From Miscanthus floridulus (Eukaryota; Streptophyta; Magnoliopsida; Poales; Poaceae): a stretch of DNA of 64,000 nt. This document shows, one piece after another, positions 55,705-64,000 of the stretch (within the stretch, counting starts at the first letter, position 1; each line of letters opens with the position of its first letter). A program made the translations under genes and the position numbers. The notes under the pieces were generated by a model that saw nothing but the letters and a program-made list of their open reading frames with translations, was not told where the DNA came from and ran no database searches. The stretch spans positions 108,269,799 through 108,333,798 of the forward strand of contig NC_089584.1 of NCBI RefSeq assembly GCF_019320115.1. The letters are read 5' to 3'.

Positions 55705-56425
55705 GATTTTTTTCTCAAAAAAATTAGAAGTTTTACATTGGTCATGGTTTTAAAAGCTTATCATGTATTTACATGATTTATTTAACAAAAAAGAGATGAA
55801 ACCGCCTTGAAAACCAATTCAAACCGGAGAGGTTTTGAGAGTTGAGGAGGGTGGAGTGGGTAATTTCAAAAAGATGAAAGCCCCTCATATAAACAATTTC
55901 TTAAGTGAGTATTTGATTCCACCATTTAATTGGCAAGATAATCTAATATGGTCTCTTTTTGTTGATCATATTAGACTTGGCCGCCTCTGCAATCTTGTCA
56001 AGGCTCCACCACTTGCTGCAAAGACGTATCAACTTATCTCACATCTAATCTGAACCCCTTCTTTTAATCATTTATGGATCCGTCAGAAGCTCCCTAGAAT
56101 GTTAGAATGTGCCCGTAAAACACCATCAATTATGGATATAAGCAAGGAATACTTATGCCTGATGATCATTGTACGCTGAACATAGAGAACTGAATAACTT
56201 GTACGTCAAAGAAGCAACTGAATCTGAACATTTTAAGATGAACCATGTATGAGAAGATATGCAATAAGACAATTAGACCAAAGTAAGAAGACTACATGAC
56301 AAATCCTTGAAATTGAGGTGTTCCCTTCTTTAGCTAGTCATGCAACAAAGAAATCGACCGGGAGCCGGGAGGGAATCACATAGAGGAAGAATGTATCATT
56401 GTTGTTGATTTCACAGAGAGATTAA
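55705..56425. other. Intergenic stretch without recognised features
   Basis: AT-rich, with only short unsupported ORFs and no recognisable repeat termini. Confidence 0.5.
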
Positions 56426-56667
56426 GCCCTTGTTTAGTTCCAGGAAGTTGGAATTTGGGGCTACTGTAGCACCTTCGTTTTTATTTGGCAATTAGTGTTC
56501 AAACATGGACTAATTAGGCTCAAAACGTTCGTCTCGTAATTTTCCACCAAACTGTACAATTAGTTTTTTTTCATCTACATTTAATGCTCCATGCACGAGC
56601 CACAAACATTCGATGTGACAGGTACTGTAGCACTTTTTTAGAATTTGGGGTCCAACTAAACAAGGGC
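56426..56667. mobile_element. Tourist-like MITE (PIF/Harbinger type)
   Basis: 242 bp bounded by GCCCTTGTTTAGTT and AACTAAACAAGGGC, 14-bp perfect inverted repeats, with TAA duplicated at both ends (56423-56425 and 56668-56670). This terminus is very common in grass genomes. There is no coding capacity. Confidence 0.9.
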
Positions 56668-56670
56668 TAA

Positions 56671-57160
56671 TTAGTCAGGGGAGGCTATGCTGGGGGGGTA
56701 GAATGTGGCAAGCTGGTCTGCTGGTGTAGGCCATGAGCCTATGCTGAGGAACTTCATGACATCAAGGCAGGGAATAGTTAGCTGCTGTCAGCGGTGCGTT
56801 GGAAACTGCTGCTATTTTTGCCAATACTGTAGAAGATTTGGGAGAGGAAAGGTAAAGAGGAGAGGTGCGAGTGCGACCATGCGATCGAGGAGAATGGAGG
56901 GAGGTGACGCTTGGTCTATTTGAGTGAGAAGACAAAGAAGCTAGGGAGCCAATAGATGTCAGTTCAGGTTTAAAATCAGCTGTCTTTTCGTGGAGCAAGA
57001 AAATTAATTACAAATATATGGGATCAATTGCTGATGCTTTCGGTTACCAACAAATGCTGGGTAATGGACGGAGATTTGGGTGGTTTGGCTTCACTAAATC
57101 ATCTCCTCCAACTCAAAAGAACAAAGAATAGACATTTTTGGTGCGACATTTGTTTTGGTT
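56671..57160. other. Intergenic stretch without recognised features
   Basis: Short ORFs only. The composition changes abruptly to GC-rich after about 57165. Confidence 0.5.
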
Positions 57161-57164
57161 CATT

Positions 57165-57960
57165 CGTCTGCCCACGCTTGCGATCTCCACCTCCCGTCCA
57201 CGCGCAAATCGCTAAAACGCCGCAATCACCGCCCCCACCCACCGTGCAACCCGCTGGATCCCACGGCCCGCCGCGGCGCGTGCCGCTCCCCATCCCCGCA
57301 CCACTGTCGCCCTCGCCCCTCACGCGGCCACGCCCGCCCACGTCCGCGCCGCGCTGCCCTCCAGCTCCGGTGGCCTACTCTGGCTCGTCGACGATGGCCG
57401 GATCTGGTGGCCAGAGTCGCAGATGCTCCTTCCCTTCTTCTCCCCCGGATCTCCACCCCTCCCTCTCTCTCCCGAGGCTCGCGGCGGCACCCCAGCGGGT
57501 GGTGCGTCAGAGCGAGCGGCCCTGATGGCCCTCCTCCCTCATCCCCATGCGGGCGGGTCCCATCCTGAAGGTCCACGGCCAGGCCACCATCGCGTGCTGA
57601 TTATCCGCGTGACCGTCTCCGATGTCTGGCGGCCGGCGCGCGTCCTCCCCGATCCGGCGACCCCAGCGGTCATCCGGGCCGTCGCTTCCACTACACACAG
57701 AGCTGGGCCGGTGTCGTTCCCTGCCGTGCTCAGAGCCACCGCGCCCTGCCCATAGTACCCGAGCTCTATCGGGCTCCTATGAGCACCCCCAACACCGGCG
57801 GCATGAGCTCCCCAAGCGGTGTCGCGAGATCCCCCGGCAACGGCGCGAGCTCCCCCAAACGGCGGCCCGAGATCTCCGGCGGCGGCGCGAGCTCCCCCAA
57901 GCAGCGGCATGAGATCCCCCGATAGCGCGAGCTCCCTTGGCGGTATGGTTGAAGTAAGCA
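57165..57960. other. GC-rich block, possibly captured gene 5' sequence
   Basis: CpG-rich sequence with overlapping open frames on both strands, typical of grass 5' UTR/first-exon DNA. None of the frames gives a protein I recognise. It does not encode the N-terminal half of KOBITO1 expected upstream of 58393. A donor-like GTATGG/GTAAGC pair lies near 57940-57955. Confidence 0.4.
57800..57945. repeat. GC-rich minisatellite with GCGAGCTCCCCCAA units
   Basis: Five or six degenerate units of about 24-26 bases containing GCGAGCTCCCCCAA or GCGAGATCCCCCGG, separated by CGGCGGC-type spacers. A short ORF from ATG 57779 (MSTPNTGGMSSPSG) runs through it to TAG near 57926. Confidence 0.65.
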
Positions 57961-58392
57961 CCCTTTCTCCTCCCTTCCTGTTGTGCCAAGCCGAGAACCA
58001 GACGAACCCTAGCTTAATCTATTTGGCAATTTGTATTTCGATCTGATCTAATCACAAGACTATGTATGCATTAATTCTACTACTAACTCTGATATTTGTG
58101 TTTTTTGCGAAAATTATGGGTGCTTTTCTGGGTCCACCTCTGATGAGCACCTAGATTTCATGTTGTTTGCCATCTTCTTAGTAGTAGCAGGCTATAGAAA
58201 ATATGCTAATTTACTTGTCTACAATATGACTGTATAAATGTTTCAATTTTGTCTCAGATTTCTTAAAAAGAGTTTCTTAGTTTAGTTCTTGGCTAATTAT
58301 GGAGTCATTTTATTAGCTATCATTTTTACTTTGAAAAGGCCTTGTATTTAGTCGTGAGATTGATGTGAACGTCCCATGTTTGATTGTCACAG

Positions 58393-60526
58393 GATGCTGG
58401 GATGGATTGGATCATTCACCTTGATACTGATGAGTTGATTCACCCAGCTGGTGCCCGAGAGTACTCCCTGAGGCGATTGCTTTTAGATGTTCCTGACAAT
58501 GTTGACATGGTTATCTTCCCCAATTATGTGAGTCACACAAGTAACATATTTGTTGAATATGGTAACGTGCTTCACATCTGATTATTGTATATATTTCTTT
58601 TTTCCAGGAGAGCAGCATTGAGCGTGATGACATTAAGGATCCTTTCATTGAGGTATAGAAGCTACTGTTATCTGTAACATGTATGCAAAAAAAAGGAAAA
58701 AATTGGCTCTGTATGCTAATGATGATCCACTGGCTTACTTGAGAAGCAAAGTGCAACCTGTAGATAACCAGATATCGACTCACTGTCTAGAAAAACTATA
58801 GTTTAGCAAACACTGCACAGAACTACTCATTAATGCATTGAAGGAAATAATAGGAATGGTCTGATTATCGTTGTCTGTGTTTGATAGCTTGCATCTGTTA
58901 TACAGTCATATTGTTTTGTGCCTGCAGGTTTCCATGTTTAAGAAAAATTATGATCATCTTCCGAAGGATATATACTTTGGTCTATACAAAGAAGCAACAC
59001 GTGGTAATCCAAACTACTTCCTTACTTATGGTAATGGGAAATCGGCTGCAAGGGTTCAAGAGCATTTGTGTCCAAATGGTGCTCATAGATGGTATAATTA
59101 CATGAAATCCCCAAAGTAAGATATCTCAATATGTGGAGTTTTTTTTTTTGCTAAAACAAATGGCCAGTCAACTAACTACAGTTTATTTCTACTCGATGGT
59201 TTAGTTATATATTTCTTTTGTAGTGAAATCAAATTGGAGGAGGCTCTGCATTACACCTACACAAAGTTCTCAGACCTAACCTCAAGGAGGGATAGGTGTG
59301 GTTGCAAGCCAACTAAAAAAGATGTGAAGTGATGTTTTATCTTGGAATTTGACCGTTTGGTGAGCTATCTTTTCTTCCCTTTGTTGTATCTGCATAGCAT
59401 CTATTGTTGTCCTATGGGTACAGGCCATCTTGTCAACATCATAACTGTTTCCTAGCTGAAATGTTGAAATAATACATTTATTTCATTTAAGTGATATGAT
59501 ATAAAGAATGAGATGGGGAGAAAAATGGCTAGATAATTTATTATACTATAGAAATGCTTGTGGAAACTGTCATGGGTGGAAACAATCTCAGTTTACACAA
59601 TATATGCATGTAATATCTTTTTTTAACTAAAAGTGGATGAGTGGATGTAGTTATGTCTGAATCAGATACAGGGGTGATGGGGCATTGCACAAGCACAATA
59701 TTTTACCTTGTTTGTGTGCCTTATACTAATCACATAAATATTTCCCATGGTCCATTCTCCATTGTACAATGTATAGCCAGCCATGCTAGAGAACCATATA
59801 ACTGTCTTTTTACAAAAAAAAGAAAGGAAACTACTATGACTCTTATTAGGTATCATTGTGCATGGGTAGCTAACTGGATAACTAACCTGGGAGAGCTAAT
59901 GAATCCTCCCTTGTACTCTGTCATGGCAGGCCTTTATAATTGCATCAACAGCGACTAAGGAGGAGATGAAGAACTGGTAACACCCTTAGCCTTCTGTGTA
60001 CCAAGAACCAACCATTCCTCCCTATCCTGCCTAAATTAAGAGAGATCACATTGGTCTGACTACCTTTGTTTAGGTACCGGGAACATGTTGTATGGACTGA
60101 TAAAGACACCAATTTGAAACTTTTGAGGAAGGGTGTCTTAACACGTATATATGCGCCCATGGTTAGTCCAGATCTCAATCTTGTAGGCTTTCAGCTCGTG
60201 GAAGTTGTTTTCTTATTGCTGCTACATTTTATGCCCAATCTTTGCAGGCTATCATCCGTGGCCTCAAGGAATCCGGTGTCTTTACCAATGCAATAACATC
60301 AGCGAAAGCACAGTAAAAAATAAAGTCATCAAACATGGGTCTTGAAAATGAGGCCATCCAACTAAACGAAACAGCTGGTCAGTCCACACTGGAAGGTGGC
60401 CACGAAAAGTTGCAGGCAACCGTAAGAAAGATTCTGGAAATGGTTGACGCCCAGGAAGAAGCAATGCCGCCAATGTTGCCCCTAGGTTTTCTGGAGCTCT
60501 CTGAAAGCGCCACTGCTTTGTCATGA
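58393..60526 (+). pseudogene. KOBITO1/ABI8/ELD1-like gene fragment, 3' exons only
   Basis: KOBITO1 is a plant glycosyltransferase-like protein needed for cell elongation and cellulose deposition, and linked to ABA responses and plasmodesmata. Seven exons are recognisable with correct splice sites: 58393-58527 ([13 protein letters not shown]), 58608-58652, 58928-59115 ([20 protein letters not shown]), 59224-59359, 59930-59976, 60074-60161 ([11 protein letters not shown]) and 60248-60316. The N-terminal half is absent from the 1.2 kb upstream. A TGA at 59330-59332 replaces an Arg codon after KKDVK. The segment EEALHY lacks two residues compared with my recollection of the family. A TAA at 60314-60316 ends the frame, but the same frame stays open afterwards for 69 codons to TGA 60526 and may be the original C-terminus. 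Most likely a truncated, non-functional copy. Confidence 0.85.
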
Positions 60527-60539
60527 CTTTCTAGAGGCA

Positions 60540-61828
60540 TTTTTAGTATATTGACTTGGGTTTAACCATGTGTGATGCATGCAGCCTTGAGCATACGGAT
60601 AACATAGGCTTGTTTGGTCGTCATTGCTGTATTATTAACATGTATTTGAATTGTTTTTATTAGCAGAGAAATGGATCTTTTTATTAGTGGAGAAATAGCT
60701 GAATTGTTTGTGATTTAAAAAAAAACTATACTGCCTTTTTGTGTGTGCAAATGAAGTGAGAAAAAGGGTAGGCAAGGCGAGACCGAGTGGGTGACCAATG
60801 GGAACTCTAGAATCTGCCATGCTCTGGCCCCTGCTCCCCCACCAACTTCGTCGCCACGCAAAACCCCACCTCTTCTCACGCCACCGCCACTGCGGTCGCC
60901 GCACTTCGCTCTCCCTCCTCTGCTGCCGTTCCCTCCTAGTTTCTCCCTTCCGCCCTTCCCCTCCTTTCCCCCGCCATTGCCGCCCCCATGCAGCCTCCAG
61001 ATGACGCCCCCGCCCGGCCCCCCGGCCTCCGCGGCGCCAGCGCGCGCGTTCCTTACCCCAGGAGGTACCCGGACAGCGAACGGGGCGCAATTCGTCGATC
61101 ACCTGGCACCCGGGCGTGGGGTTCCGGTGACCGTGACCCATCGCGAGCGCGACGTGGATGACCTCACGGGCGTCCCGCCGGAGCTCCTCCCGCCGAAGAA
61201 GAGGGTCGTGCGGTACCACCCGTACGCGACGACCGTGGTGATCTAGGAGATGGCCAGCCATTTCCGCAACATCCACGGAGGAGGGTTTCTTCTTGGCGCG
61301 TCGGAGCCGCCCATGCCCATGGGGACGGGATCGGGGCGCTGGTGTCGGGACGTGGAGGTTGACGCGGCGGCGGAGGAGGAGCGGGGCGAGGACGGGCTGC
61401 GCGTAGAATAGACCAAAAGCCATATATATTTATACGGTGAGTATAACACTTTGTTTTAAGTTTTTGTGGAAGATTTTTCAAGAGACGCAGTATTACCCAT
61501 GCGACAGGCACTAATATTGACATATATACTCGAGTCTGTGTACAGGATGGTATGGAGATGCGACGGAACTTATTCGTGGATTTATTTGCGCACGAAAGAA
61601 ATGGATATCGGAGATTTCTTCCTGCCGATATAAAACATTATCTTAGGCGTCTCACGGAAATGTCTATAAAGTAGAGTTTGTAAGCCTGTGACGCCGCGCT
61701 CTCCGTGACTGTTAATTTCATAAACTTTGCTTTTTGGATTAACTGTAACTTTAACGTTGGTATTTAATTTTATAGTATTATTATCTTATCGTGCGATCCA
61801 TGTGTTTTTAGTACAAAAGTTTAGTTGT
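60540..61828. other. Region with a GC-rich block of unknown origin
   Basis: 60780-61400 is CpG-rich and contains overlapping open frames on both strands (for example a proline-rich plus frame 60791-61246 ending LLPPKKRVVRYHPYATTVVI). Neither strand gives a recognised protein. It may be another gene fragment carried with the KOBITO1-like piece. The remainder (61420-61828) is AT-rich without an ORF. Confidence 0.4.
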
Positions 61829-61858
61829 CCCGTAGCAACGCACGGGCACACTACCTAG
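61829..61858 (+). mobile_element. Helitron-type 3' terminus
   Basis: A hairpin CCCGT-AGCAACGC-ACGGG (61829-61846) is followed eight bases later by CTAG (61855-61858) and then T (61859). Helitrons end in a short hairpin about 10 bases before CTRR and insert between A and T. The CGTAGCAACGCACGGGC motif is widespread in grass genomes. I could not locate the matching 5' TC end, so the extent of the element is unknown. If real, it would lie to the left and could include the KOBITO1-like fragment. Confidence 0.5.
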
Positions 61859-61859
61859 T

Positions 61860-62300
61860 AGATAAATATATTCGTGGGATTTTTTTCGGAAATACCTGGA
61901 TGCAGGGGTCCTTCCACTCCACCTCGCCTGTCTCTCTATCTCTCTACTTTGTCTCGCCATTCCCATCCCTAGGTCCCTCTCATGTTCGCTGACAGCAGCA
62001 GACCACCGTGCCGCCACCGTTGCTTACTTCCTCCACCCAAGCCGACCAAGCCGTCTCCTTCCTCAGTTCGCGCAGTGCCTCCTCGACCTCTTCCCCAACC
62101 CAGCGTTGTCAGTGTCAGGATGCGTCGCCGCCGCGGGCCACCGTCGCTGCCCCTGCTAATGGCGGCTGGGCGCAGGTGCTGGGGCGCCCCAGGTCGTCTT
62201 TAGCCGAGCCAAGGGCACCCACGAGCGCGGCCGTGTTGGTGGTGCTCGCACGCCGCCGGCTCCCACCCTGATGGTCAGAATCGGCCGACTTCGTTATCTC
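61860..62300. other. Low-complexity and GC-rich spacer
   Basis: A CTCTCTATCTCTCTACTTTG pyrimidine stretch (about 61930) is followed by a GC-rich block. No recognised coding sequence. Confidence 0.45.
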
Positions 62301-62745
62301 CCTTCTATGTTGCAAGTGTATGTTTCAATTGTTGCAGATGTTTTAGAGGTATGTTGTAAGTGTTTCGTATAGATGTTGCAAAAATAGATCGGGATATTGC
62401 ATATGTTGCAATGCTTATACACGTATGTTGCAATCGTCTGTTTCAAATGTTTCATCTATTTTTTCAGACGTATGTTGCAAGCGTCTATTTTAAATATTTC
62501 GTCTGTCTTTTTAGACGTGTGTTGTAAGTATGTTTATTTGGATGTTGCGTATGTTTTCACACATATGTTTGCAAGTGGTTTTGTCAGAATGTTGCATATA
62601 TTTTGCAATGGCTTTTTCAAGTGTTTTTAGGTGTTTTCGTAAGTGTTTCAGACGCGTGTTTAAGTGTTTCATCTTTCTTCATACGCATGATGCAAGTGCC
62701 TTATCTAGATGTTTCAAAAATTAATCGGGTGTTGTGCATGTTGCA
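62300..62745. repeat. Degenerate ATGTTGCAA repeat array
   Basis: About twelve copies of ATGTTGCAA or one-base variants (near 62308, 62353, 62374, 62402, 62425, 62470, 62519, 62543, 62565, 62589 and 62730), interleaved with TGTTTCA and CAGACGTATG. Spacing is irregular, about 20-50 bases. Not coding. Confidence 0.75.
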
Positions 62746-63365
62746 ATGTGAGTCACCTACCACAACCTTCTACTGCAGCTGCTGGGGCGCCATACATGCA
62801 TGTGGGAAGCGGAGGGATGAAGCGTTGCGTGGCTGCGGACTGTCCCCGCCTAGCGCGGGCTTGCAGCAGCTGCGGACGTCCGTCGAGAAATCAGGGCACT
62901 AGTATTGCCCTTTTTATTATAGGATTTATCTTTTCTTGCAGCGAGAATTAACATGAAAATTTCATTGGAGACCTTTAGTAATATTAAAATATGTTCCTTA
63001 ATTGTTACCATTATAATTTGCTGTTGTTAAATGTTAGTACCGAAGAAATAGTAGTTGGATGCTATATTTATGATGAAATTGGCAACAGCATCATGTGTTG
63101 CTGGAAGATGACGATGATTTGATAATGGAGAGACTGTCTTCTCGCCGAGTCCGCACGGACCTGGCACGTGCAGACGTTGACGTTTATCTTTCGGTGACAA
63201 ATGGCAGAGCAGTTGTACTCGGTCAGTACTCACGGCAAAGCTCGTTCCATAGAGATGCTGCATCGAGATTTGACAACGGGAAGTAATAAATCTGTATAGT
63301 CTTGCTCTGTTTCTTTACATGGTGTGGCGTGCCTTGACCGTGAGCGGCGACTGCGAGATTTACAG
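62746..63365. other. Spacer upstream of the pectinesterase 3' end
   Basis: 62760-62890 is GC-rich and ends GGGCACTAGTATTGCCC, a near-palindrome. The rest is AT-rich and presumably includes the pectinesterase 3' UTR next to 63366. No ORF is supported. Confidence 0.5.
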
Positions 63366-63513
63366 TTACAGCCTGACCCACTCGGTGCCGTCGATGAAGC
63401 TCAGCGAGATGAAGGGCTTGGCCTCGTCGTCGGTGAGCTCGTGCGACCACGCCACCCGGCCGGCATAGCTCGCGCCCGGGCCCGTGCACTTGTACTGCCC
63501 GTAGAACACCGTC
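63366..63513 (-). CDS. Pectinesterase, last exon (5' partial)
   Basis: On the minus strand an acceptor GTTGCAG is followed by an exon that encodes [20 protein letters not shown], then [20 protein letters not shown] and DGTEWVRL, with TAA at 63368-63366. This is the C-terminal end of a plant pectin methylesterase, which demethylates cell-wall homogalacturonan in the apoplast. [10 protein letters not shown] is the conserved region near the end of the family's beta-helix. The catalytic Asp pair and signal peptide would be in exons beyond the window. The reading frame is clean, so the gene is probably functional. Confidence 0.85.
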
Positions 63514-64000
63514 CTGCAACAGCGGCAACAGCAACACGCGAGCATTATTTTAGTTCCAAAAAAACTCTGCCGTACGTAGAATGGTCATGGGCTTGTGGCC
63601 CGAGTCGAATTCCAGAAAAGCTTCGGTAGCCTTTGGCATTTGGGATCCTGACATGACAGTTGACAAGCCTAGCCGCATAGGATAGGACTGTGCTTTTGCC
63701 CGTGCGCCTGTGCCGGCGGGGCAGCGGGAATCGAATCTGAAAAGCCCCCACGATCACAACGAGATCAGAAGGACGGCCACCCGTGCGAACGGATGATTCA
63801 CCGGAACAGGAATGGAATGGAGCCGGTGACTGCTCCCTTTGTCTGCGCTGTGCACGCCTTTATCGATCACGAACCTACTGTACAGTCTACAGCAGCTAGC
63901 TCGTCTATACGTGCAATGTAGCTGACTAGCTGCGCTCTTCGTTTGCTTGCCATAGCACAGAAGAAGCAATAAAAGGCAGGGAGTCCGTTAGATGATACTG
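63514..64000 (-). other. Pectinesterase intron (partial)
   Basis: Begins at the acceptor of the last exon and shows no further pectinesterase-like coding sequence up to the window edge, so it is most likely intron. Confidence 0.55.

Noticed and set aside
57155..57755. Several overlapping ORFs upstream of the KOBITO1-like exons as its missing N-terminus
   Set aside because: None contains expected N-terminal KOBITO1 sequence. They are proline/arginine-rich frames in CpG-rich DNA.
60635..61423. 262-codon minus-strand ORF over the GC-rich block
   Set aside because: It is arginine-rich, overlaps an equally open frame on the other strand and shows no recognised domain. This is typical of stop-poor GC-rich DNA.
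1..64000. tRNA, rRNA or other structured RNA genes
   Set aside because: No tRNA-like or rRNA-like segments were recognised by eye on either strand. A covariance-model scan was not possible here.

Overview
This is plant nuclear DNA, most likely from a grass of the Andropogoneae (sugarcane, Miscanthus or sorghum type). The evidence is GC-rich genes with GT-AG introns, a Tourist-type MITE, an Ac-like hAT family, and a dense nest of grass-style LTR retrotransposons. The genus is an inference from the element families. No bacterial, organellar or viral genome features were seen.

Layout. The left edge (161-1090, +) carries the last two exons of an IQ67-domain calmodulin-binding (IQD) gene. From 1818 to 46436 lies one old Ty3/gypsy element of the Tat type (dual RNase H, extra antisense ORF). 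It is oriented on the minus strand, has a CTATG target duplication, and is swollen to about 44.6 kb by five younger insertions. These are an Ac-like hAT transposon in the left LTR (2042-4381, TSD GTGAGTGG), a Sirevirus-like copia derivative (13187-24322, TSD GGGAG/GGTAG), a solo LTR inside the reverse transcriptase gene (27529-29347, TSD CTAGC), a solo LTR of the same gypsy family inside the right LTR (30938-32408, TSD GTATG), and a young chromovirus (32588-46290, TSD GAGCC).

To the right of this nest are a minisatellite (46545-46834) and a complete but decayed Ty1/copia element (47133-53582, minus, TSD TCACT). They are followed by a 901-bp Ds-like relative of the hAT element (54796-55696, TSD ATCTCTAG) and a Tourist-like MITE (56426-56667, TSD TAA). 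Next come the 3' exons of a KOBITO1/ABI8-like gene without its 5' half and with stop codons (58393-60526), and a Helitron-type 3' terminus (61829-61858) that may explain how that fragment arrived. At the right edge is the last exon of a pectinesterase gene on the minus strand (63366-63513).

How the parts work together. Almost nothing here is a functional autonomous unit. The IQD and pectinesterase exons look intact and probably belong to working genes that bracket a transposon-filled interval. Every element polyprotein is interrupted, mostly by TAG or TGA codons where CAG (Gln) or CGA (Arg) is expected, which is the footprint of 5-methylcytosine deamination in silenced DNA.

The most unusual signals are: a pol-less Sirevirus-like element carrying a different ORF and many ACGT-centred palindromes; an antisense ORF with apparent GT-AG introns in the gypsy element; a two-exon ORF inside the 4.1-kb chromovirus LTR; and a membrane-type ORF in the copia LTR that runs in frame into gag.
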